From JAKPAM01 sp047601745 (GTDB lineage: Bacteria > Pseudomonadota > Gammaproteobacteria > Burkholderiales > Burkholderiaceae_E), in assembly GCA_047601745.1 (NCBI GenBank), contig JASGIS010000001.1:1736001-1800000 (forward strand): DNA of 64,000 nt. Reading direction: 5' to 3'. The position numbers were made by a program, and so were the translations under genes. Positions 42,529 to 49,755 of the stretch are shown one piece after another (the stretch's first letter is position 1; every line of letters starts with the position of its first letter). The notes beneath the pieces were generated by a model. It did not search any database, was not told where the DNA came from, and worked only from the letters and a program-made list of their open reading frames with translations.

Positions 42529-43812
42529 GTGCTCGCGCCTAGCCGTCAGCCGGGGTCGCTGCCCGGCGTCGTCCGTTATCGTCCGATCCTCGACCGCCAA
42601 TGCCGTCTGATCGGGCATCGGCTGCTCGTGCTCGAATCGGGCGCCGACGCCGATGTCGCGTTCGTGCGGGATCAGCTCGGCCTGCAGGCGGCCGATCTGA
42701 TCGACACCGAACGGCTGCTGGGCAACGCCGCGGCCGAGGCCGGCGCGCCGCCCGTGCCGCCTTCGGGCCGCTACTGGCTGTCCGCCAGCGCGGCGCTGCT
42801 GGATGCGCTGTGCGCGGTGCCGCCGCAGGCCTCGTCGATCGTCTGGCTGGTGCCGATGCAGATCGCGGCGAGCGCGGCCGGCTACGCGATGTGCGAGCGG
42901 GCGATGCAGCGGGGCCATCACCTCGCCGTCCGCGGCCCGGCCGCCGAGCTGGCGTCGATCCGCGGCATCGAACGTTTCACCGCCCTGCACGTGCCCGCCG
43001 GCGACGAACTGGCGCTCGCTACGCTGTACGGCGTCAAGCGGTCCGGATGCCTGTTGCTGCGCGAGCCGGACGACGATTCGCCGGACGACGACCCGGCGTC
43101 CGGCGGTACGGTTCGCGCGCCGTCATCGCTGTTCGACGGGGTCGAGGGATTCGCGCCGATCCGGCCCGCGCGCGCCGAGCAGGCCGGCGCCGCGCCGACT
43201 TATGGTTTCGTGCTCAAGGCGCTGCAGATGCTGCATTCGGACGCCGACGCGGCCGAGATCGAGGCCGTGCTGCGGGTCGACCCGGTGCTGTCGTTCCGGC
43301 TGCTGCGCTACGCGAACGCCGCCGCTTACCGCGGCAGCCATTCGGTCGACAGCGTACGGTCGGCGATCCTGCGGGTCGGCTACCGGCAGTTCTCGCGATG
43401 GCTGGCGCTGGGCCTGGTCACATCGCAGGTCGATCGCGGCGGCGACCTCGCACAGATCGGCCGCGCCGTCGTGCGCGGGCTGACGATGGAAACGATCGCC
43501 AGGCGCGAGCCCGACGCGGCGGTGCGCGAATCGGCGTTCATGATCGGCCTGTTCTCGCTGATCGACGGCATCCTCGGTATGCCGCTGGCGGCGCTGGCCG
43601 AGGCGGCCGCGCTGCCCGAGCCCTTATGCCGGGCGCTGATCGCGCACGACGGCGACGGCTATCCGCTGCTGGCGCGCGCGATCGACACCGAATGGCGGCC
43701 GCCGGCGGGGCAGCTCGCGTCAGGCGGACCGGCGCCGGCCGTCGTCGATACCTTGCAGCCGATCGACCACGCGCTGATCCATGCGCTGATGACGGCCGGA
43801 TCGCTGCTGTGA
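42529..43812 (+). CDS. HDOD-domain signalling protein
   Basis: The 427-aa product has an HDOD domain at about residues 225-340 (FVLKALQMLHSDADAAEIEAVLRVDPVLSFRLLRYANAAAY, SVDSVRSAILRVGYRQFSRWLALGL). The N-terminal ~200 residues (RYRPILDRQCRLIGHRLLVL) sit where YuxH-type proteins have an EAL domain, but no intact EAL catalytic motif is visible. HDOD proteins are non-enzymatic scaffolds in bacterial signalling. The start is GTG 42529 with no clear ribosome site. It lies between a transporter operon and an SDR with no obvious functional tie. Confidence 0.82.
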   Translation: MLAPSRQPGSLPGVVRYRPILDRQCRLIGHRLLVLESGADADVAFVRDQLGLQAADLIDTERLLGNAAAEAGAPPVPPSGRYWLSASAALLDALCAVPPQASSIVWLVPMQIAASAAGYAMCERAMQRGHHLAVRGPAAELASIRGIERFTALHVPAGDELALATLYGVKRSGCLLLREPDDDSPDDDPASGGTVRAPSSLFDGVEGFAPIRPARAEQAGAAPTYGFVLKALQMLHSDADAAEIEAVLRVDPVLSFRLLRYANAAAYRGSHSVDSVRSAILRVGYRQFSRWLALGLVTSQVDRGGDLAQIGRAVVRGLTMETIARREPDAAVRESAFMIGLFSLIDGILGMPLAALAEAAALPEPLCRALIAHDGDGYPLLARAIDTEWRPPAGQLASGGPAPAVVDTLQPIDHALIHALMTAGSLL

Positions 43813-43834
43813 TCCGGCCGGCGGCCGTCGCGCG

Positions 43835-44632
43835 TCAGTCGGCCGGCTGGAAGCCGCGCGCGTCGCTGACGCCGCCGTCGACGATGATCGTCGTCCCGAC
43901 CACGTAGTCGCCGGCGCGCGAGGCCAGGTAGATCGCCGCGCCCGCCATGTCGTCGCCGACGCCGACCCGGCCGACCGGAATGCGCTTGGCGACGCGATCG
44001 GCGTTGTCGCGCGCATCGACGTTCATCTCGGACTGGAACGCGCCCGGCGCGATCGCCGACACGATGATGTTCTCGCGCGCCAGCCGCTGCGCCATCCGGC
44101 GGGTCAGGTGGATCAGGCCGGCCTTGCTGGCCGCGTACGAGTAGGTCTCGAGCGGATTGACCGAAACGCCGTCGATCGACGCGATGTTGATGACCTTGGC
44201 CGGTCGGTGCGTGGTCGCGTCCGACGCGCTGGCGCGCAGCAGATCGATCAGCGCGCGCGTCAGGAAGAACGGCGTCTTCATGTTCAGGTTGACGACCTTG
44301 TCCCAGCCGCTTTCCGGAAACTCGTCGAAGGGCGCGCCCCAGGCGGCGCCGGCGTTGTTGACCAGGATGTCGAGCCGGCTCTCGCGCTCGGCGATCCGGG
44401 CGGCGAGCGCCCGCGCGCCGTCGACGGTCGAAACGTCGGCCGGCAGCGAGATGCAGGTGCCCAGCTTGCTCATCTCGGCGGCGGCCTTGTCGCAGGCTTC
44501 GGCCTTGCGGGCGCTGATGTAGACCTTGACGCCGCGTTTGAGGAAGCCCTCGGCAATCATCCTGCCGATGCCGCGCGAGCCGCCGGTCACCAGCGCGACG
44601 CGGCCTTGCAGCGAAAACAGATCGTCACTCAT
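43835..44632 (-). CDS. Short-chain dehydrogenase/reductase
   Basis: Classical SDR of 265 aa. It has the cofactor motif VTGGSRGIGR (about residues 16-25), LVNNAGAAWG, catalytic Ser in INIASIDG and the YxxxK pair in YSYAASKAG. The C-terminus has VGTTIIVDGGVSDARG. ATG 44632 has AGGAG eight bases upstream. The pattern with RLDILVNNAG and ASDATTHRPAKVINIAS is common in Burkholderiales SDRs annotated as 3-ketoacyl reductase-like or gluconate dehydrogenase-like. Substrate unassigned. It is convergent with the HDOD gene. Confidence 0.9.
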   Translation of the reverse strand: MSDDLFSLQGRVALVTGGSRGIGRMIAEGFLKRGVKVYISARKAEACDKAAAEMSKLGTCISLPADVSTVDGARALAARIAERESRLDILVNNAGAAWGAPFDEFPESGWDKVVNLNMKTPFFLTRALIDLLRASASDATTHRPAKVINIASIDGVSVNPLETYSYAASKAGLIHLTRRMAQRLARENIIVSAIAPGAFQSEMNVDARDNADRVAKRIPVGRVGVGDDMAGAAIYLASRAGDYVVGTTIIVDGGVSDARGFQPAD

Positions 44633-44779
44633 CGAAAAGTCTCCTCGGGTTCGGGGTATACGGCAGCGCAATCTACCGCAATCGGGCAGTTGCGTGGCGC
44701 CCGGCGCGGCGAGCCGCGCCACGCCGTCTACCGCCAGCAACCGCCGTTGCGCCGTGTCCGCGGTGCGGCCGCGCGCGCC

Positions 44780-45499
44780 TCAGGCCGTGCCGAGCACCTT
44801 CACCAGCCAGTCGCTGATGTCGTCGACCTCTTCCGGACAGACCGAATGCGGCATCGGGTACGCGTGCCACTGGACTGCATAGCCGAGCGCCCGCAGCGCG
44901 TCGCGCGAGGCCTCGGCGCGCTCGATCGGGACCATCGGGTCCTGCGTGCCGTGCGCCATGAAGATCGGCACGTCGGCGTTGGCCGCGTGCCGCTCGGCGG
45001 CCGTCCGGTCGACCAGCGGCAGGTAGCCCGACAGGCACATCAGGCCGGCCAGCCGTTCGGCGTGGCGCAGGCCGGTCATCAGCGTCATCGCGCAGCCCTG
45101 CGAGAAGCCGGCCAGCACGATCTTGTGCGCCGGCACGCCGCGCGAACGCTCGCGGGCGATCAGCGCCTCGATCGACGCCTGCGACGCGCGCAGGCCCGCT
45201 TCGTCCTCGCCGGCGCGGCCGCCGAAGCCGAAGATGTCGTACCAGGCCGGCATCACGTAGCCGTTGTTGACGGTGACCGGGCGGCTCGGCGCGTTCGGGA
45301 ACACGAAGCGCACGTCGCCGGCGGCCTCGCGCAGCGCCTTCAGGTCCAGTTCGGGGACGATCGGCACGAAGTCGTCGCCGCTGGCGCCCAGGCCGTGCAG
45401 CCAGACGACGCTGGCCGTCGGTTCGTTGCCGGTGGCCAGCTCGATCGTGGTCAGGTCGCCGTGGCGGGTGATGCGCGGAGCGGACAGGGCTGGTGTCAT
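44780..45499 (-). CDS. Carboxylesterase / phospholipase family alpha/beta hydrolase
   Basis: Cytosolic serine esterase of 239 aa in the phospholipase/carboxylesterase group. It has VVWLHGLGASGDDFVPIVPEL, the nucleophile elbow LAGFSQGCAMTL, the acid in GTQDPMVPI, and His in PMPHSVCPEEVDDISDWL. These match the family of E. coli YpfH and Pseudomonas carboxylesterase II. It is 17 bp downstream of the thioredoxin gene on the same strand and probably co-transcribed with it. No clear ribosome site precedes ATG 45499. Confidence 0.9.
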   Translation of the reverse strand: MTPALSAPRITRHGDLTTIELATGNEPTASVVWLHGLGASGDDFVPIVPELDLKALREAAGDVRFVFPNAPSRPVTVNNGYVMPAWYDIFGFGGRAGEDEAGLRASQASIEALIARERSRGVPAHKIVLAGFSQGCAMTLMTGLRHAERLAGLMCLSGYLPLVDRTAAERHAANADVPIFMAHGTQDPMVPIERAEASRDALRALGYAVQWHAYPMPHSVCPEEVDDISDWLVKVLGTA

Positions 45500-45516
45500 C
45501 GCAAGCCGGTGTCCGC

Positions 45517-45930
45517 TTATTGCAGCGTGCGCGGCGCTTCGTCGCCGTCGTCATCGTCGTCGCCGGCATCCTGCCCATAAGGGACGGCACCGCGCTTGAC
45601 CTCGACCATGTCCAGGTCGCGCACCTGGCGGATCAGGTCGTCGAGCGCGCTCTTGGGCAGCGCGCCCGGCTGCTGGAAGACGATGACCTGCTCGCGGAAC
45701 ACCAGCAGCGTCGGGATCGAGCGGATACCGAAGTGGCCGGCCAGCGCCTGCTCTTCGTCGGTGTTGACCTTGACGAACTTGACGTCGGGGTTTTCGGTGG
45801 CGGCTTTTTCGAACACCGGCGCGAACCCGCGGCACGGGCCGCACCACGGTGCCCAGAAGTCGATGATGACGATGTCGTTGCCGGTGACGGTGGCGTCGAA
45901 CTGGTCGGTGGTCAGGGCTTGCACGCTCAT
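45517..45930 (-). CDS. Thioredoxin-like protein with acidic C-terminal tail
   Basis: Single-domain thioredoxin of 137 aa with the active site WCGPC at residues 29-33 and the cis-proline segment SIPTLLVF. It is about 30 residues longer than E. coli thioredoxin because of a C-terminal extension ending in a run DDDDDGDE near residues 124-131. It reduces protein disulfides in the cytoplasm; no signal peptide is seen. ATG 45930 has AAGGAAG upstream. The tail may mediate binding or regulation but has no known motif. Confidence 0.93.
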   Translation of the reverse strand: MSVQALTTDQFDATVTGNDIVIIDFWAPWCGPCRGFAPVFEKAATENPDVKFVKVNTDEEQALAGHFGIRSIPTLLVFREQVIVFQQPGALPKSALDDLIRQVRDLDMVEVKRGAVPYGQDAGDDDDDGDEAPRTLQ

Positions 45931-46132
45931 GGGTTACTTCCTTTGATGTCTGAAGCCGGGATCCGGCCGGGCCTCGGACCGGGGCCGAGGATGCGGCGGG
46001 TGTCTGAGTCGATCCGTCGGGCCGTGCAAGCAAACCCGACTGGCCGTTCCGCGGCATTGTTGCCAGAATGCGGGGAGTCTTCGCCCGCGCCGACGCGGCG
46101 ATCCGTCCGACCGCAAACCGTCCGTTTCCATC

Positions 46133-47788
46133 ATGCCGACACATCCCAATCCTTACAAGATCGGGTTGGACCGCAATCCGGCCAACTATACCCCGCTGTC
46201 TCCGCTGAGTTTTCTGGATTGGGCGGCCGACGTCTATCCGCAACAGCCCGCGGTGATCCATGGGCCGCTGCGCCGCACGTGGGCGCAGGTGCGCGAGCGT
46301 TCGCGGCGGCTGGCCAGCGTGCTGGCCGCGCGCGACATCGGCGACGGCGACACGGTGGCGGTGGTGCTGCCGAACACGCCGCCGATGATCGAGGCGCACT
46401 TCGGCGTGCCGCTGGCCGGTGCGGTGCTGAACACGCTGAACACGCGGATCGACCCGGGCACGATCGCGTTCATCCTGCATCACGGCGGCGCCAAGGTGCT
46501 GATCACCGATCGCGAGTTCTCGGCGGCGGTGGCGCCGGCGCTCGAACGCCTGCGCGAGCAGGGCGGCACGGTGCCGTTCATCGTCGACGTCGACGATCCG
46601 GTCTACGACGGTCCGGGCGAGCGGATCGGGCAGATCGAGTACGAGGACTGGCTGGCGCAGGGTGATCCGTCGTTCACCGGCAAGCTGCCCGACGACGAGT
46701 GGGACGCGATCGGGCTGAACTACACGTCGGGCACGACGGGCAACCCGAAGGGCGTCGTCGTCCACCACCGCGGCGCGTACCTGAACGCGGTCAACAACGT
46801 GCTGAGCTGGCATCTGCCGCGCCACCCGGTCTACCTGTGGACGCTGCCGATGTTCCATTGCAACGGCTGGTGCTTCCCGTGGACGCTGCCGGCGGTCGCC
46901 GGGGTCAACGTCTGCCTGCGCCGCGTCGAGGCCGCGGCGATCCTGTCGGCGATCCGCGAGCACGGCGTGACCCATTACTGCGGCGCGCCGATCGTCCATT
47001 CGATGCTGATCAACGCGCCGGACGAACTGAAGGCGGGCATCACGCATCGCGTCAAGGCGATGGTGGCCGGTGCCTCGCCGCCGGCGGCGATGATCGCCGG
47101 CATGCAGGCGCTCGGCTTCGAGCTGACGCACGTCTACGGACTGACCGAGGTCTACGGTCCGGCGGCCGCCTGCGCGCCGCAGCCCGACTGGGCCGATCGC
47201 GATCTGGCCGAGCAGGTCGAGCTGATGGGTCGCCAGGGCGTGCGCTACCAGTTGCAGCAGGGCCTGACGGTGCTCGATCCGCAGACGATGGAAGAAGTGC
47301 CGGCCGACGGCGCGACGCTGGGCGAGGTGATGTTCAAGGGGAACATCACGATGAAGGGCTACCTGAAGAACCCGGCGGCCACGGCCGAGGCCTTCGCCGG
47401 CGGCTGGTTCCATACCGGCGACCTGGGCGTGCGCTATCCGGACGGCTACGTGAAGCTGAAGGACCGCGCCAAGGACATCATCATCTCCGGCGGCGAGAAC
47501 GTGTCGTCGATCGAGGTCGAGGACGTGCTGTACAAACATCCGGCCGTGATGGCCTGCGCGGTCGTCGCCAAGCCCGACCCGAAGTGGGGCGAGACGCCGC
47601 TGGCCTTCGTCGAGCTGAAGGACGGCGCGCGCGCGACGGCCGACGAGATCATCGCGTTCTGCCGCGAGCGGCTCGCGCACTTCAAGTGCCCGAAGGAGGT
47701 GCGCTTCGAGCCCGTGCCCAAGACCAGCACCGGCAAGATCCAGAAACACCTGCTGCGCCGGCAGGTGGGGTCGGCCGGGGCGATCTAA
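46133..47788 (+). CDS. Acyl-CoA synthetase (AMP-forming, medium/long-chain type)
   Basis: ANL-superfamily ligase of 551 aa that activates a carboxylic acid to its CoA thioester through an acyl-AMP. Motifs: P-loop YTSGTTGNPKGVV (about residue 196), YGLTEVYGP (about 336), FHTGDLGVRYPDGYVKLKDR (about 425) with the hinge, and the catalytic Lys in TSTGKIQK (about 530). The LPMFHCNGWCFPW stretch is characteristic of members annotated as AMP-dependent acyl-CoA synthetase for medium-chain or short branched acids. It is monocistronic and faces an unrelated Fur-regulated cluster. Confidence 0.92.
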   Translation: MPTHPNPYKIGLDRNPANYTPLSPLSFLDWAADVYPQQPAVIHGPLRRTWAQVRERSRRLASVLAARDIGDGDTVAVVLPNTPPMIEAHFGVPLAGAVLNTLNTRIDPGTIAFILHHGGAKVLITDREFSAAVAPALERLREQGGTVPFIVDVDDPVYDGPGERIGQIEYEDWLAQGDPSFTGKLPDDEWDAIGLNYTSGTTGNPKGVVVHHRGAYLNAVNNVLSWHLPRHPVYLWTLPMFHCNGWCFPWTLPAVAGVNVCLRRVEAAAILSAIREHGVTHYCGAPIVHSMLINAPDELKAGITHRVKAMVAGASPPAAMIAGMQALGFELTHVYGLTEVYGPAAACAPQPDWADRDLAEQVELMGRQGVRYQLQQGLTVLDPQTMEEVPADGATLGEVMFKGNITMKGYLKNPAATAEAFAGGWFHTGDLGVRYPDGYVKLKDRAKDIIISGGENVSSIEVEDVLYKHPAVMACAVVAKPDPKWGETPLAFVELKDGARATADEIIAFCRERLAHFKCPKEVRFEPVPKTSTGKIQKHLLRRQVGSAGAI

Positions 47789-47977
47789 CCGGTCAGCGCG
47801 GCGAGACCCGGCGAAATCCGTCTCGCCGATCGCGGTCGGGCCGCTTTGCCGTCGACCGAAGGCGGGGGCTGCTCTATCAAGCGGCGCGCCCCTGCTGCCG
47901 CCTTCTGTTCGTCGAGTCGAATCCGCTGCGTCGCGTCGAATCCGCTGACGTTGCGCGATTGCCGATGTTGGCGTCAT

Positions 47978-47997
47978 AATTGATATCGATTATCATT
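47978..47997. promoter_or_regulatory. Probable Fur box upstream of fecI-like sigma factor
   Basis: AATTGATATCGATTATCATT closely resembles the Fur consensus, with the GATAT and ATTATCATT halves visible. It overlaps an in-frame TTG that would otherwise be read as the sigma-factor start, and is a better fit as an operator. It implies iron repression of the whole fecI-fecR-receptor cluster. Confidence 0.7.
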
Positions 47998-48048
47998 CGC
48001 GACGAGTTCCTCCTTCGACTCGAAGAGCCGCGCGGGCATTCGCGCGGC

Positions 48049-48585
48049 GTGTTCCCATGTTCGCGGGTGCTTCCGGTGGGTGCTTCTGACTGCTCGCTCT
48101 CTCCGTTGGTGGAGACGCTCTACAGCGATCACCACGGCTGGCTGGAGGATTGGCTGCGGCGCAAGCTGGGCGATTCCTTCGTCGCCGCCGACCTGGCGCA
48201 GGATGCCTTCGTCAGCGTGATCGCGGCGGGCTCGGCCGGCCAGATCCGCGAGCCCCGGCCGTTCCTGGCGACGATCGCGCGCCGCCTGGTCGCGCACCAT
48301 CATCGCCGCCGCGTGCTGGAGGAAGCCTACCTGCAGGTGCTGGCCGGGCTGCCCGAGGACATGGCGCCGTCGCCCGAATCGCAGTACCTGGCGCTGGAGG
48401 CGCTGAGGGAGATCGATCGGGCGCTCGACGGGCTGCCGCCCCTGGTGAGGGAGGCCTTCCTGCTGGCGCACTTCGAAGAACTCGGCTACGCCGACATCGC
48501 CGTCCGGCTGAAGGTCTCGACCAGCTCGGTCAAGCAGTACCTGACGCGCGCGCACCGGCATTGCCTGTTCGCGCTGTCGGCTTGA
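48049..48585 (+). CDS. fecI: FecI-family ECF sigma factor
   Basis: Extracytoplasmic-function sigma factor of about 178 aa. It has sigma-70 region 2 with LVETLYSDHHGWLEDWLRRKLGDSFVAADLAQDAF and region 4 with GLPPLVREAFLLAHFEELGYADIAVRLKVSTSSVKQYL. The YSDHHGWLxxWLRRKLG start is the FecI signature. Start choice is uncertain: GTG 48049, 48067 and 48076 are all in frame after the Fur box, and none has a strong ribosome site. It is followed by fecR and a STN-domain TonB receptor, the standard transmembrane signalling triad for ferric siderophore. Confidence 0.88.
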   Translation: MFPCSRVLPVGASDCSLSPLVETLYSDHHGWLEDWLRRKLGDSFVAADLAQDAFVSVIAAGSAGQIREPRPFLATIARRLVAHHHRRRVLEEAYLQVLAGLPEDMAPSPESQYLALEALREIDRALDGLPPLVREAFLLAHFEELGYADIAVRLKVSTSSVKQYLTRAHRHCLFALSA

Positions 48586-48622
48586 GGGCCGCGCACGTGC
48601 GCCGGATCGCGGACCGATAAGC

Positions 48623-49645
48623 GTGCCGATCCCCTCCGACGGCGGCTGCCTCGTGCCGATGGCCGGCGGCCAGGCGATCAGCGAGGCGGTTGCCGACCAG
48701 GCGTCGGAATGGCTGACCGTGATGATGTCCGGCGAGGTCAGCGACGAGGAGCGCGAGCGCTGGCTCCGATGGCGCGCCGCGCACCCCGACCACGAACGCG
48801 CCTGGCAGCACCTCGAGTCCGTCATCGGCAAGATGAAACGGATGTCGCCGCGCGCCGCGTACAACGCGCTGTCGCCGTATGCCGAAGGCTCGTCCGGGCC
48901 CGCCGGTCGCCGCAAGGCGCTGCGTGCGCTGCTGTGGGCGGGCGGCATCCTGGGAGGCAGCGGGCTGCTGGCCTCGCGCTCGCAGACCTGGCAGCAGATG
49001 GCCGCCGATTTCCGCACCGGCACCGGCGAACGGCAGAACCTCACGCTGGCTGACGGCTCGGCCATCACCCTCGATACCGCCACGGCGATCGACGTCCGCT
49101 TCGATAGCCGGCAGCGGCTGGTGCGCCTGGTGGCCGGCGAGGTGCTGATCGTCACCGCCCACGCCGCGTCGGCGGCGGTCGACAGCCGCCCGTTCGTCGT
49201 CGAGACCACCGACGGGCGCGTGCGCGCGCTGGGCACGCGCTTCACCGTGCGTCGCCGCGACGACGATACCCGGGTGGCGGTGCTGGAAAGCGCGGTCGAG
49301 ATCACGCCGCGCAGCGGCGGCCGGGCGCGCGTGCTGCGGGCCGGCGAGCGCGTGTCGTTCAGCCGCGAAGCGATCGGTGAACCCGAGGCGGCCGGCGCTC
49401 ACGAGGACGCCTGGACGCGCGGCCAGTTGCTGGCCGACGACATGCGCCTGCGCGATTTCGTCGCCGAGCTCGGCCGTTATCGGGCCGGCATCGTGCGCTG
49501 CGCGCCCGAGGTGGCCGAACTGCGGGTCTCGGGCGTCTTTCCGCTGCAGGACACCGATCGCATCCTGGCTTCGCTGCCGCGCGTGCTGCCGGTGCAGGTG
49601 AGCTCGCGCACCCGCTACTGGGTGACCGTGGAGGCCGCGCGGTAA
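48623..49645 (+). CDS. fecR: FecR-family anti-sigma/sigma regulator
   Basis: Inner-membrane regulator of 340 aa. The N-terminal cytoplasmic DUF4880 domain has ASEWLTVMMSGEVSDEERERWLRWRAAHPDHERAW. A single membrane segment is at about residues 96-113 (RALLWAGGILGGSGLLAS). The periplasmic FecR domain has RQNLTLADGSAITLDTATAIDVRF and GTRFTVRRRDDDTRVAVLESAVEI. It passes the signal from the receptor's STN domain to the sigma factor. GTG 48623 is the start. It lies 37 bp after fecI and ends just before the receptor gene. Confidence 0.93.
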   Translation: MPIPSDGGCLVPMAGGQAISEAVADQASEWLTVMMSGEVSDEERERWLRWRAAHPDHERAWQHLESVIGKMKRMSPRAAYNALSPYAEGSSGPAGRRKALRALLWAGGILGGSGLLASRSQTWQQMAADFRTGTGERQNLTLADGSAITLDTATAIDVRFDSRQRLVRLVAGEVLIVTAHAASAAVDSRPFVVETTDGRVRALGTRFTVRRRDDDTRVAVLESAVEITPRSGGRARVLRAGERVSFSREAIGEPEAAGAHEDAWTRGQLLADDMRLRDFVAELGRYRAGIVRCAPEVAELRVSGVFPLQDTDRILASLPRVLPVQVSSRTRYWVTVEAAR

Positions 49646-49755
49646 TGGCGGCCGCCGCGGGTCGCGAATTTTTTTTCACGAAACGACTGCCCGATTCGCG
49701 TTCTCGCGGCACCTACCCGATGGAGAGGCTTTTTCAACTTCGTCGAGTACATTCC

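Noticed and set aside
42320..42610. Collagen-like Gly-Ala-Thr ORF from the tandem repeat
   Set aside because: GTG 42320 has no ribosome site, the frame overlaps the HDOD gene start, and the rest of the frame is Arg/Pro-rich antisense-like sequence.
47980..48048. TTG 47980 as start of the sigma factor
   Set aside because: It falls within the Fur-like box, and the added N-terminal residues (ISIIIRDEF) are unlike FecI proteins. Internal GTG codons are more plausible.
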